A DNA stretch of 64,000 nt, from contig CAYSPT010000019.1 of NCBI GenBank assembly GCA_964432985.1, positions 17,971-81,970 on the forward strand. Direction: 5' to 3'. The stretch's first letter is position 1. Each line of letters starts with the position of its first letter. Positions 42,013-50,206 of the stretch are shown here, piece after piece. The notes under the pieces are model-generated. The model ran no database searches and was not told where the DNA came from. It worked only from the letters and a program-made list of their open reading frames with translations. Source of the DNA: CAYSPT01 sp964432985 (lineage in GTDB: Bacteria > Muiribacteriota > CAYSPT01). A program made the position numbers and the translations under genes.

Positions 42013-42594
42013 TTATTCTTCAACGTGGAAATTCTCGAAGAAATCGTTGAGAGCTTTTTGCATGCTCTTGAACAGGTCCGCCCGGCCCTGCAGGGTAATG
42101 ATAAACAGCCGTGCGTCCGCGATGAAGATGATTTGCTTTGACAGCACGTTGTTCTCGCCGTATTTCTTACTGGTCATGCCGATAGCCGCCGGGTATTTAT
42201 CTTTGACGGTTCCCCGTTTGAGCGAAAGGACGGTCTCCCCCTGGTCTTCGTAGAATTTCTTAGTTTCATCCAGGAAGGTATCGTCTATTTTGGCTTCCAC
42301 CTTGCCGTACTCCTTGGCCACCACGCTGATGTTCAACCTGGTTACTTCCTTTCCCTCGAAGGGAGAGACCAGGATGGTTTTGCCGTGCTCATTTTCAGGT
42401 AACTGGTCGAAAAGCGTCCAGTCGTTGGGGTAGTGAAAATAGTATCTCATCGCATGGTCGACGTAGCGTTCCATCTTTTCGTGGGGTACATCGGGAAGGT
42501 CCATAGGCTTCGCCTCTTTCTTTCCGCAGCCCGTACTCAAAGCGGTACAAATACCAAGCACCAGGAACAATACCAGAACCTTTTTGAATGTCAT
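42013..42594 (-). CDS. lipoprotein, paralog A (PsbP-like fold possible)
   Basis: 193-residue lipoprotein: Sec leader with lipobox LSTGC (Cys23), then 'GKKEAKPMDLPDVP'. The mature part ('MRYYFHYPNDWTLFDQLPEN', 'LNISVVAKEYGKVEAKIDD', 'KQIIFIADARLFIITLQGRA') is clearly paralogous to the gene at 48389-49012. The 'YYFxYPxxW' segment recalls PsbP/DUF1795-type domains. GGAGG lies 8 bases before ATG, and a TATAAT-type promoter lies upstream. It ends the first minor-pilin gene set; a role in pilus or secretion-apparatus assembly is inferred. Confidence 0.78.
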   Translation of the reverse strand: MTFKKVLVLFLVLGICTALSTGCGKKEAKPMDLPDVPHEKMERYVDHAMRYYFHYPNDWTLFDQLPENEHGKTILVSPFEGKEVTRLNISVVAKEYGKVEAKIDDTFLDETKKFYEDQGETVLSLKRGTVKDKYPAAIGMTSKKYGENNVLSKQIIFIADARLFIITLQGRADLFKSMQKALNDFFENFHVEE

Positions 42595-42629
42595 GTAGAT
42601 GACCTCCTTAATATTGTTTGCGAGTTTCT

Positions 42630-42660
42630 ATTATAATCTATTTACAAACTATTATGCTAA
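42630..42660 (-). promoter_or_regulatory. candidate promoter of lipoprotein gene A
   Basis: On the minus strand: -10 TATAAT (42635-42630) with TTAGCA (42660-42655) 19 bases upstream. The -10 box is perfect; the -35 box and spacing are poor. Confidence 0.4.
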
Positions 42661-42674
42661 CTTAATTTTTTAAC

Positions 42675-42822
42675 CCGGATAATTAACAAACCATATCTGC
42701 TGCGACTCAAAAATTAGTGAATTATTCGGGTTTCAATGGAAATTCATGTCTTGTTATTACCGTTGCATTCATTACCCGATAACGCCATAAAGCCCCTGTC
42801 TTTAGCCATGGGGAGTTGTCAA
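42675..42822 (+). mobile_element. orphan IS200/IS605-like element remnant (right end)
   Basis: The sequence AAGCCCCTGTCTTTAGCCAT followed by GGGGAGTTGTC (42790-42820) has the form of an IS200/IS605 right end: a CCCC/GGGG imperfect hairpin with TTTAG in the loop and GTTGTC after it. About 115 bases upstream an imperfect inverted repeat CCCGGATAATT ... AATTATTCGGG (42676-42751) could be the left-end hairpin. No tnpA or tnpB is present, so this is a remnant or a non-autonomous copy. Confidence 0.45.
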
Positions 42823-42849
42823 AAGGATTGTAATTGTTCCTGAATAAAG

Positions 42850-43521
42850 CTACAGTGTGCCGAAACCGGATTGCCAGTACATGTTTCTGAAATACTGTGT
42901 CTCGGCTTCCAGGATGAATATGAAAGGGAAAACCAGCCCGTCGGCTTTTTCGTGGCCTGAATAGACAGTGATGTACATCTTGAGCACGTGGGTAGGGCCT
43001 TCGTCGGACATATCCAGGGTTTCTTTTTTAAAGAGTATGTTGCGGATCAGTGTCGAATCGAAAATCCTCGAATCGCCTTCTTCGCTCCTGGCCAGGTGGA
43101 AGGTGCCGGGTTTTGCCGGATTTTCATCGAGAGAATAGATGATCTCTTTCGTTATTATGTCGGGTTTCACATCGGGGGGGTTTGGCTCCAGTTCATCTTT
43201 GTATTGTATCAGGGTCAGGGATGACCCACCTGGACCTACGGTGACCGCGTCGAAATGATACATGGCAGGGTAGAAAAGTGCCTGTCTGACGTCTGTCTGA
43301 ATATGGTCGTAGGCCAGGAGAAGATTCTGCAAAGCGCTGCTTCTCCCTTCCTCCGCCTTGAAAAATCTCAGCCCCGACCGGAGGATGAGAACGATTGATA
43401 TTATCAGGATCACTCCGCAGACAACGCCGATCAGTACTTCAATCAATGTAAAACCTTTGCGTGCTCTGCTCGATGGGTTGAATCTGCTTGATAGGCCAAA
43501 TGTTCTTCTCAGCGGTATCAT
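42850..43521 (-). CDS. type IV minor pilin, PilW-like, paralog A
   Basis: Prepilin with a positively charged leader and cleavage at G-F in 'RKGFTLIEVLIGVVCGVILI'; Glu5 is present. The mature part (~200 residues) has 'RSGLRFFKAEEGRSSALQNL' and 'YDHIQTDVRQALFYPAMYHF', which match the paralog at 49048-49713. PilW-like minor pilins prime pilus or pseudopilus assembly. Its ATG overlaps the stop of the PilV-like gene by 4 bases (ATGA), so it is translated from the same mRNA. Confidence 0.85.
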   Translation of the reverse strand: MIPLRRTFGLSSRFNPSSRARKGFTLIEVLIGVVCGVILIISIVLILRSGLRFFKAEEGRSSALQNLLLAYDHIQTDVRQALFYPAMYHFDAVTVGPGGSSLTLIQYKDELEPNPPDVKPDIITKEIIYSLDENPAKPGTFHLARSEEGDSRIFDSTLIRNILFKKETLDMSDEGPTHVLKMYITVYSGHEKADGLVFPFIFILEAETQYFRNMYWQSGFGTL

Positions 43522-43979
43522 TGTTCCAGTTTCTCCACCAGCAAAATCCGCTCCTGCTCGTGGTCGACTCCCTGAATGTTCGTCCAGGTGACGCGGCAGA
43601 TGAGCTGCCCGAGCGTGTCCGGGTAGAGGCTGTCGGGTTCGAATTCCAGGCTGACTTCGTACTGATTAAGAAAAGATCTGCTCTTGAGATCCATCGGCTC
43701 ATTCTGCCACCAGGAGGCCAGGATAGGATCTCCGCTCAGCACCGAAGAGGCGTCTACCGGGCCGGAGAATCGGTTCTTGAGAATATCAAACGGTGTCATC
43801 CGGTGACGTTCGATGAGTTGCACCGCCCACAGGTTGGCCACTACCATATCTTCGTTGTAGGAAACGCGTTTTGCCGTGTGGGAGAGGAGAGTGACAATGG
43901 GGATCAGTCCGAGGGAAATTATGGCCACGATGACCAGTATCTCTACCAGGGAAAACCCCCGGCGGCGGGCTCTAGGCAT
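43518..43979 (-). CDS. type IV minor pilin, PilV-like, paralog A
   Basis: 153 residues. The leader is very short (MPRARRRG) and is cleaved before FSLVEILVIVAIISLGLIPI, with Glu5 present. 'LLSHTAKRVSYNEDMVVANL' and 'RHRMTPFDILKNRF' pair with the paralog at 49710. A Pro-containing 'LGLIPIVTLL' region is conserved in both copies. It sits between the large PilX-like protein and the PilW-like protein in the A set. Confidence 0.85.
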   Translation of the reverse strand: MPRARRRGFSLVEILVIVAIISLGLIPIVTLLSHTAKRVSYNEDMVVANLWAVQLIERHRMTPFDILKNRFSGPVDASSVLSGDPILASWWQNEPMDLKSRSFLNQYEVSLEFEPDSLYPDTLGQLICRVTWTNIQGVDHEQERILLVEKLEQ

Positions 43980-43988
43980 GGTGTGACG

Positions 43989-45899
43989 CTAATCCTTTCT
44001 GCTGATCCTGACAGCCACAGGCTGGCGGTTTATGTAGCACTTGTAACGGTCCAGATGGGGGTTGCCGGTCCCGGACTCGGTTCGTCGCAGCCGGGGATTG
44101 TAGGTGACAGATCCGCCGGCGTTTTCGTCATAGCAGTCCCGGTGGTAACCGGCCACGATAACATTTCCGTTGACCGACCGGCTTTCGAGACCCTTTACCG
44201 TGCCGCTGGGCGTGATCAGGGAAGCGTCCATTGTACTGCCGCTGGTCAGAGTAATGTCATTGTCGGTGGAGATGACGGTCAGGGTATCGTTGGCAGCGTC
44301 GCCGGCCTTGGCCCTGTTGATAGTCACCTGGCCTCCCCTGGTCACGATAACGCCGTTGCCTGTATACGTTGCGTTGATGGTGAGAGGCGCTTCCACCTGG
44401 TAGATTCCGTCCAGTACCCATTGCCCCCCCACGTTGATGTAATTGGTGAACTTGGAAGCAGAATCGAAATAGTGCGTTGCCCGCGGTACGTAGCCGATCC
44501 ACGAGAGCTGGATAGCCAGCTCTTGAGTGAACTGATCCACATAGTTCTCCGCTACGGGAGTGAAGGTAAAAGCGAAATCGTCCAGCGCTGCCTGCATGGC
44601 GTTTTCATACCGCTCCATCTCCTCCGTGGCATTCTCGTAGAGACTGCGCACCTGGTGCCCTCTGAACAGAATTACCGCGTTGCTCACGCCGCCTCCGCTG
44701 ATCATCAACTCATCGTTGCTGTAGCCGGCGTTTGGAGTCCCGGTGATGGTAATGTCGATATTGTTGAGCGTGTTTCCCTGCGAGTCGGTGTCCTGTCGGG
44801 AATTGACCCTGCAGGCTCCGCTCGAGCCGTTGAAGGACGCGGAGGCCGATGCTGATCCCTGCGTTCTAACGGTGATTACATCGCCCGGCTGAAAGGTCGT
44901 GGTCCCCCCCGTACCCTCACATACTTTTACGGATCCTCCCTGGGTGACAGTGAAGACAGACAGTTGCAGGTTATCCATGAAATCCCGTGGCCAGTGGATT
45001 ACCGTATTCCGTATATCAAACGGGCTGGCCCGGGTGAATAACGGGTTGTCCATATCCGAGGTTTGCGATGTCATCTGGTTCTGTGGGGAGCGGGTGTTGA
45101 GCGGAAAGGGGGGATACCTCAAGACCGGGAAAAACTTGTACCAGTTGTCCTGCGGATTGGACTCGAAGTAGGGCCGCGGAATATCGCAGTCTTCTCCAGT
45201 ATCGTCTTCTATCTCTTCTTCCTGTTCGCGGATGCTTTCCTCTACCCGGATCTGCGTATCCCGATAGTTCTGCTCCATGGCCTCTACGGCGGGTTTCATA
45301 CTCATGGCCAGGGCGGTAACACTGTCAAACGGCGTGGGCGGCAGGGGAGCGGCCACCTTGAACTCGTAGATGTTTTCCACCTTGCGAACGACCTGTTTAT
45401 AGCCGGCCCCGGGTTCCACTCCGACCTCGGCCCGGATGTGCAGCCGGCCGTACTTTTCGTTGGGCAGGAATTTGTACAGCCTGAGCTGCCAGGGTACCCA
45501 CACCTCTACGTTGACGAACTTCACTTCCAGGTCTTCATCGACCATCTCCCACACTTTCTCCGGCCTGATCCGGTCTTCGTTGTTGAAATACAGCAATCCG
45601 TTGTAGTCGGGGGTGAGGGGCATCCGGAAAAAGTAGAAGGTCCTGGTCCCTTCCGTGTTGACCCCAGCCTCGATGGTTGCCAGAGCCTCGGATATGGCCG
45701 CCCGGGCGATGAGGAGGGCTTTGTCCCCGCAGGTGACCTGGGCGCTGATTCCGGCCACTCCCCTGGTGAAAAAGGAGCTGGCCACGCTGAGCAGGAAAAG
45801 AATGAGCAGCAGGGAGATGCCAATCAGGGTCAGGGCACCAATGCCCCTGTCGGCTCGGCTGCATCTTCTCCGGGGAGAGCAAAATGTTATCTGTTTCAT
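43989..45899 (-). CDS. large PilX-like membrane protein, paralog A
   Basis: 636 residues with a PilX-type N-terminus: a charged start, then 'DRGIGALTLIGISLLLILFL' (no Glu5), followed by 'TCGDKALLIARAAISEALAT'. Such proteins are usually the fifth minor pilin in priming complexes. The long C-terminal part is beta-rich ('GNGVIVTRGGQVTINRAKAG', 'LTVISTDNDITLTSG', 'LITPSGTVKGLESRSVNGNV'), a pattern seen in polymer-forming or bactofilin-like PilX C-terminal regions. I take ATG 45899; TTGs at 45908 and 45902 are alternatives. A strong promoter precedes it. Homologous over its length to the gene at 50207. Confidence 0.8.
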   Translation of the reverse strand: MKQITFCSPRRRCSRADRGIGALTLIGISLLLILFLLSVASSFFTRGVAGISAQVTCGDKALLIARAAISEALATIEAGVNTEGTRTFYFFRMPLTPDYNGLLYFNNEDRIRPEKVWEMVDEDLEVKFVNVEVWVPWQLRLYKFLPNEKYGRLHIRAEVGVEPGAGYKQVVRKVENIYEFKVAAPLPPTPFDSVTALAMSMKPAVEAMEQNYRDTQIRVEESIREQEEEIEDDTGEDCDIPRPYFESNPQDNWYKFFPVLRYPPFPLNTRSPQNQMTSQTSDMDNPLFTRASPFDIRNTVIHWPRDFMDNLQLSVFTVTQGGSVKVCEGTGGTTTFQPGDVITVRTQGSASASASFNGSSGACRVNSRQDTDSQGNTLNNIDITITGTPNAGYSNDELMISGGGVSNAVILFRGHQVRSLYENATEEMERYENAMQAALDDFAFTFTPVAENYVDQFTQELAIQLSWIGYVPRATHYFDSASKFTNYINVGGQWVLDGIYQVEAPLTINATYTGNGVIVTRGGQVTINRAKAGDAANDTLTVISTDNDITLTSGSTMDASLITPSGTVKGLESRSVNGNVIVAGYHRDCYDENAGGSVTYNPRLRRTESGTGNPHLDRYKCYINRQPVAVRISRKD

Positions 45900-46001
45900 C
45901 AACGGCAATCTCCTGAAAGATATTGTAGTAATCCGGACAACACGGCAGGCTTTTTACGGATCGGAAACAACCGTTTCATTCCGGATTTCAGGACAGGATA
46001 A

Positions 46002-46031
46002 ACTATACTGCCACCGGTTTCACCGTGTCAA
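46002..46031 (-). promoter_or_regulatory. promoter of PilX-like gene A
   Basis: On the minus strand: TTGACA (46031-46026), 18-base spacer, TATAGT (46007-46002). Confidence 0.75.
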
Positions 46032-46153
46032 CTTTCAACCAGAAATCTGCAGAAAACATTTTACATGCAAACGTTCTACAGTTTAGAAACCGTTAGAACT
46101 TCAATTCGGCCAGCCGCTCGTTACTGTGTTGCTGCTCAAAAAACAAGCCCAAC

Positions 46154-47032
46154 TTATAAATCAGGAACCATAGTTCCCGGAAGATAATCGCCAATATTGC
46201 CAATACCGTAGAAATCGCGTGGATTTTGCAGGAGCATGAAGTCATAATAGTTAGGGTCATTTTCCAGGATGGTCTGGGCGGCGGTCGGAATTTTCTGTTC
46301 CCTCTTGAAGGTGGTGCTCCACCCCCGCTTGAGCTCCTCAGAGGCTTCCCGGAGCACTTCTGTCTGCTCGGTTACGGAGTCCACTTTCTCTTCCACCTGC
46401 TCCGCTATCATGTCCGCAGCTTCTTCCGCTTCATCTATTTTCTTTTGCGTCTTATCAAGAACTTCTTCCGCATTTTCGGCCATCGTGTCCAGCTTATCTT
46501 TCACTTTGCCGACTTTTTCCGGAACCTTGTCCCGTTTTTCATCCGCCTTGTCCGATAGTTCCTTGTAACGGTTGAGATAGCGTCTGATTCTTCTGAACTT
46601 CTCACTGTCTTTGTAAGGATCGGTGTACCGTCTGGCATTCCGCAGGCCGGTGCTGACCATACCGGTTGTCATACTGGCCGTGTCGAGCAGCGTTCCGTCA
46701 TCCTGGAGTGTACCGGGAGTGATTTGCTCCTGCCCGTCGAAAATGCTCTGGGTACGCTGGACGGTTTGCTGCACGTCCCCTACTGCGCCGGGGATGGTCT
46801 GGACAGCTTCACCGAAGGTCCCCAGCCTCTCCCCCACATCGGTGGCGCCGATGTTCTGGGCGATATTGCCAGCGGCCCCCAGGGCTGATCCGACTGCTCC
46901 CATGATGTTGGTGTTAGACAACACGTTGACGATCAATCCCACGATACTCATTACACCACAGCCTTGAAGCATCACACTGACCACGAGTATCATTGTCAGC
47001 ATCAATAATGATGTGTTTTTCTTTCCCGGCAT
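46154..47032 (-). CDS. coiled-coil lipoprotein, paralog A
   Basis: 292-residue lipoprotein with lipobox LQGC ('LVVSVMLQGCGVMSIVGLIV'). After a Gly/Ala-rich hydrophobic stretch ('AVGSALGAAGNIAQNIGATD') the protein turns into long helices with heptad-like spacing ('RDKVPEKVGKVKDKLDTMAE', 'EEAADMIAEQVEEKVDSVTE'). Its N-terminal half matches the next gene (47324-48241) in leader, Gly-rich stretch and 'GxRLGxxxxAVQ' segment. It likely anchors a helical rod to the outer or inner membrane. The start at ATG 47032 follows GGGGAT. The gene family is unknown to me. Confidence 0.72.
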   Translation of the reverse strand: MPGKKNTSLLMLTMILVVSVMLQGCGVMSIVGLIVNVLSNTNIMGAVGSALGAAGNIAQNIGATDVGERLGTFGEAVQTIPGAVGDVQQTVQRTQSIFDGQEQITPGTLQDDGTLLDTASMTTGMVSTGLRNARRYTDPYKDSEKFRRIRRYLNRYKELSDKADEKRDKVPEKVGKVKDKLDTMAENAEEVLDKTQKKIDEAEEAADMIAEQVEEKVDSVTEQTEVLREASEELKRGWSTTFKREQKIPTAAQTILENDPNYYDFMLLQNPRDFYGIGNIGDYLPGTMVPDL

Positions 47033-47123
47033 GCTATCCCCTCTTTCAACCGGCTCGTGCAGGCCCACCGGTTTCTAATCCTGCATATTTCACAATCATG
47101 CTGGAGTAGACCTCTCCAATCCT

Positions 47124-47153
47124 ATCTTAGGAGACATTTCAAACCTGTGTCAA
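47124..47153 (-). promoter_or_regulatory. promoter of coiled-coil lipoprotein gene A
   Basis: On the minus strand: TTGACA (47153-47148), 18-base spacer, TAAGAT (47129-47124). Confidence 0.7.
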
Positions 47154-47259
47154 CTTTTAATGTGCAAAAAGAACAAGTATGGTGTTGCTGGAGCAGCGGC
47201 GGACTATATCAACCATGCTCTGCAGCGAACAATTCTGACCACGTCGTACGGTGAATAGA

Positions 47260-47293
47260 CAAAAGAAAAACGGCGGGAACATCGGTCCCGCCG
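47260..47293 (-). terminator. Rho-independent terminator after coiled-coil lipoprotein gene B
   Basis: On the minus strand CGGCGGGA and TCCCGCCG form a perfect 8-bp stem with a 7-base loop, followed by TTTTTCTTTT. It lies 30 bases after the gene stop and separates the two gene sets. Confidence 0.88.
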
Positions 47294-47323
47294 CTCTTCA
47301 TTATTCGCAAGAATCTCAGGTCG

Positions 47324-48241
47324 TCACTGGGTGACGATTTCACCGACAAGATCCTCTATTTTCTTCCTGTCTTCATTAAGCTGCGACAATTCATCGGCCG
47401 TGTCCTTCAAGTCATCGCGCGCCTCTTTGAGCTTATCATCGATGTCCTTCAAGTCACCGGATTTCCAGGGGGTCCATATTCCGTCCGCAATCTCTTTTCT
47501 TCTCTCTTCGAGATTCTTGAGACGTTCTGACCCTGATTTAACGGTGTCAGTCAGCTCGCCTATCTGCTTGACCGTCCGCTCGCCGCGCTCTTTTACTTCC
47601 CTGACGTTCAACCAGTCACCCTTGAACCAGTTGCCTTTCTGGTTCTTTCTGCTATCTCCTTCATCCTGCAGACGCTCCTGGTTCATCGCTTCCCGGTCAA
47701 ATCTTTCTCTAACTTGCGCCATTTCATCTTTAATAGCATCTATATCTTTCTGGCTGCTGAACCAGCTGTTTTCTTCTTCTTTGAGCTTCTCCGACAGCTC
47801 CTGCATTCTATCGTTATAGCTGCCGAGCTTCTCACGGGAAGCTGTCCGCAGGTCATTCAGTTCCTTCTCTTCCAGGTTGCCGAACCGGTCCAGCCGTGAT
47901 CTGGCCACGGATGGCATCTGGTCCATGCCTCTCTGGATTCTCGGCAGAGCCGCCTGCACGTCCTGGGTTGCGTCGGTGGCCTGATTGATCCCCTGCGACC
48001 ACTGTCCCAGCCTGTCGGCGGTGCGGTCGGAGCCCACCGTCCGCGCAATGTTGCTGGCGGCACCCAGGCCGTTGCCTACCGCTCCGGCGATATTATTAAA
48101 GTTGCCCAGTATACCCCCGATGGCCGGCATAAGCTGTGAGAAAACCTGGGCTATTCCCGCGATGGCGCCGCATCCCTGGAGCATGAGGCTGCCGAAGAGA
48201 AGAACCACCAGCAGAGAAACAGATGTACGGTACTTTTTCAT
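47324..48241 (-). CDS. coiled-coil lipoprotein, paralog B
   Basis: 305 residues. Leader with lipobox LQGC ('VVLLFGSLMLQGCGAIAGIA'), Gly/Ala-rich region ('NNIAGAVGNGLGAASNIART'), then coiled-coil segments ('GSYNDRMQELSEKLKEEENS', 'DKLKEARDDLKDTADELSQL'). AAAGGAGGAG lies just before ATG. It has its own promoter and terminator, and is paralogous to the gene at 46154. No enzymatic motif is visible; a structural envelope role is inferred. Confidence 0.74.
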   Translation of the reverse strand: MKKYRTSVSLLVVLLFGSLMLQGCGAIAGIAQVFSQLMPAIGGILGNFNNIAGAVGNGLGAASNIARTVGSDRTADRLGQWSQGINQATDATQDVQAALPRIQRGMDQMPSVARSRLDRFGNLEEKELNDLRTASREKLGSYNDRMQELSEKLKEEENSWFSSQKDIDAIKDEMAQVRERFDREAMNQERLQDEGDSRKNQKGNWFKGDWLNVREVKERGERTVKQIGELTDTVKSGSERLKNLEERRKEIADGIWTPWKSGDLKDIDDKLKEARDDLKDTADELSQLNEDRKKIEDLVGEIVTQ

Positions 48242-48340
48242 AAAAACTCCTCCTTTACCTTGCCTTCGGTATTTTTACCTCCGGCACACTTACCTTCCAC
48301 TATACACTGCAATATTGACACAAAAATACCATTCAATCTA

Positions 48341-48370
48341 ATCTTAGAAACTAAACTCGCGTGATGTCAA
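48341..48370 (-). promoter_or_regulatory. promoter of coiled-coil lipoprotein gene B
   Basis: On the minus strand: TTGACA (48370-48365), 18-base spacer, TAAGAT (48346-48341). Both boxes and the spacing equal those of the paralog's promoter. Confidence 0.7.
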
Positions 48371-48388
48371 GTTTTTTTACCGATATTT

Positions 48389-49012
48389 TTATTCCTCAAA
48401 GTGGGTGCTGTCCAGTACATCGTTGAAAATTGATTGCGCCTTTTTTACATTTTTCTCGGTCCCCTGCAGGGTAGCAATTATCAACCTGGTTCCGGCGATG
48501 AAAATATATTGCCGGGTGTGTGTTTTCTTATTTCCGGCTCCGCTGATGAGGCTGGCCACGCTGGCAGCGTACTTGTTCTGCACCTTACCGAGTTGAAGGC
48601 TGACGACCTCTTGCTCGTTGGAACCGTAGTAGGCTTTTAGCTCGTCGATAAACTTCTGGTCGATAGCCATGTCCACCCGCTCGTAGGTTTCTCCGATGAA
48701 GTTGATGCTCAGGCGCTCGGTGTCCTGGGGGGGCAGGGGAGAGATGAGCACACCCCGCTGGTTGTCGGAAAGGTTCATCTGTTCGCTTCCGTATTCGGAC
48801 CAGCTTGACGGATATTCGAAGTAATAACGGACCTCTTCATCAACGTACCGCTTCATCCCCGTTGCCGCTTCTGTTTCGGGGACTTCAAGCGGCTTTTCAA
48901 CTTTTTTTCCGCACCCTGTCAGCGGGATCAGGACAAACAATAAAAGTATGACAGCAACTGCTATCTGCCTCGGCAAATTCTTGTTATAAATCTTCTTCTG
49001 GCAAAACGTCAT
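48389..49012 (-). CDS. lipoprotein, paralog B (PsbP-like fold possible)
   Basis: 207 residues with lipobox LTGC and the paralog A hallmarks: 'VRYYFEYPSSWSEYGSEQMN', 'RGVLISPLPPQDTERLSINF', 'RQYIFIAGTRLIIATLQGTE' and a C-terminal HFEE/HVEE-type ending. AGAGGT lies 8 bases before ATG. It comes after the PilW-like gene of set B, as paralog A follows PilW-like A. Function unknown; association with pilins is by context only. Confidence 0.78.
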   Translation of the reverse strand: MTFCQKKIYNKNLPRQIAVAVILLLFVLIPLTGCGKKVEKPLEVPETEAATGMKRYVDEEVRYYFEYPSSWSEYGSEQMNLSDNQRGVLISPLPPQDTERLSINFIGETYERVDMAIDQKFIDELKAYYGSNEQEVVSLQLGKVQNKYAASVASLISGAGNKKTHTRQYIFIAGTRLIIATLQGTEKNVKKAQSIFNDVLDSTHFEE

Positions 49013-49047
49013 TACAGCACCTCTTTCTCTGAATCTGCTTGACTCAT

Positions 49048-49713
49048 TTAAAAACCAGAGACCCAGCTTGGATCGCGTCTTTCGTGTGTTTCGGATTCCA
49101 GGGTGAACAAGAACGGGAATACAAGCTCGTCGAAAGCCTTGTTGCTTCTGGTGGTGGTGGTCACATACATGATTAAACCGATAAACGGCCGGTCCTTTCC
49201 GGCCTCCGTAACATTCATTTCGACTCTCTTGAAGGTGAGATCCTTGACTGCCATAGAGCTGTAAAGGAATTCTTCTCCATCGGCTTCCCGCTTCAGGTAG
49301 TAAAAGCTGCGGTTACCGCGTTGTACCGGCTTCAGCGAATATTGTATCTTGGACCTCGGTACGTCCGGAACCCCGGAGGGGCAGAACGCTTCGGGCAGGT
49401 GCGGTGCGTGCCGGGTGAGAATGAGAGAATCTTTACCGCCTACCTGGGTTATCTCTACCTTGTCCCGAATATCAAGCTGGGGGTAATAGACGACTTCTCT
49501 CAGGTCGGTCTGAATCCGATCGTACACCAGCAGCAGGTTCTGAAGCGAGCTGGTGCGTCCTTCCTCTGAACGGAACATGCGAATACCGCCCCTGAAAAGC
49601 CCTATGAGCGCTACGGCAACCAGGATGCCGCATGTACCGCCCACCAGGACTTCCACCAGGGTGAAACATCTCCGGCGGTGCGATAGCGCACGTTTTCCAA
49701 AGGGTTTGCTCAT
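49048..49713 (-). CDS. type IV minor pilin, PilW-like, paralog B
   Basis: 221 residues. The prepilin site reads 'RRRCFTLVEVLVGGTCGILV': Cys takes the -1 position where prepilin peptidase normally needs Gly, while Glu5 is intact. Mature part: 'RGGIRMFRSEEGRTSSLQNL' and 'YDRIQTDLREVVYYPQLDI', as in paralog A. Its ATG overlaps the PilV-like B stop (ATGA). Whether it is processed normally is uncertain. Confidence 0.83.
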   Translation of the reverse strand: MSKPFGKRALSHRRRCFTLVEVLVGGTCGILVAVALIGLFRGGIRMFRSEEGRTSSLQNLLLVYDRIQTDLREVVYYPQLDIRDKVEITQVGGKDSLILTRHAPHLPEAFCPSGVPDVPRSKIQYSLKPVQRGNRSFYYLKREADGEEFLYSSMAVKDLTFKRVEMNVTEAGKDRPFIGLIMYVTTTTRSNKAFDELVFPFLFTLESETHERRDPSWVSGF

Positions 49714-50198
49714 AAGTCCGTGTTCTCCACGATCAGGTGCCGTGTTTCGATGTGCTCCGTACCTTTATTGTCTTCCCACTCCACGGTGCAGGTCAGAACA
49801 CCGAGTTTATCGGGAGCGCCGGAGTCCGGTTCGAATACCACTTTCACGTTGAACTGCTCCAGGAACGAGCGGCTTTTGTCATTGATCGGATCGTCTACCC
49901 AGATCATCCGCAGGATGGGATCGCTTTGCATCAGGGAGGCGGCGTTAGTTTCTGACGAAAACCTGGTTTTCAACTCGGCGAAAGCGGTCTTTCTGTACCG
50001 TTCGATTATCTGGACCGCCCTCAAATTGGCCGTCACCCGCTCCTCGTTGAAAGAAACCCGCTGGGCCGTGTGGCTCAATAGGCCGATCACCGGTATCACT
50101 CCCAGGGACACGATGGCTACGATGATCAGCACCTCGATCAGGGCAAAGCCCGCAGGAGCGTACATCCGGTTTCTTTTTTTTTCGAGCCATCCGCGCAT
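49710..50198 (-). CDS. type IV minor pilin, PilV-like, paralog B
   Basis: From ATG 50198, 162 residues. Leader ends 'MYAPAG' and the mature part begins FALIEVLIIVAIVSLGVIPV with Glu5. 'LLSHTAQRVSFNEERVTANL' and 'YRKTAFAELKTRFSS' match paralog A. A TTG at 50210 overlaps the stop of the PilX-like gene and is an alternative start with the same AAAGGA upstream. Confidence 0.83.
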   Translation of the reverse strand: MRGWLEKKRNRMYAPAGFALIEVLIIVAIVSLGVIPVIGLLSHTAQRVSFNEERVTANLRAVQIIERYRKTAFAELKTRFSSETNAASLMQSDPILRMIWVDDPINDKSRSFLEQFNVKVVFEPDSGAPDKLGVLTCTVEWEDNKGTEHIETRHLIVENTDL

Positions 50199-50206
50199 TC
50201 TGCCCG

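Noticed and set aside
43488..44855. Long plus-strand open frame (455 codons) over the pilin genes
   Set aside because: It is antisense to the PilV-like and PilX-like genes, which have clear prepilin motifs, paralogs and promoters. The antisense product has no recognisable motif.
45063..46001. Plus-strand frame of 312 codons antisense to the PilX-like A gene
   Set aside because: No ribosome binding site or motif; it overlaps the strong opposite promoter of the real gene.
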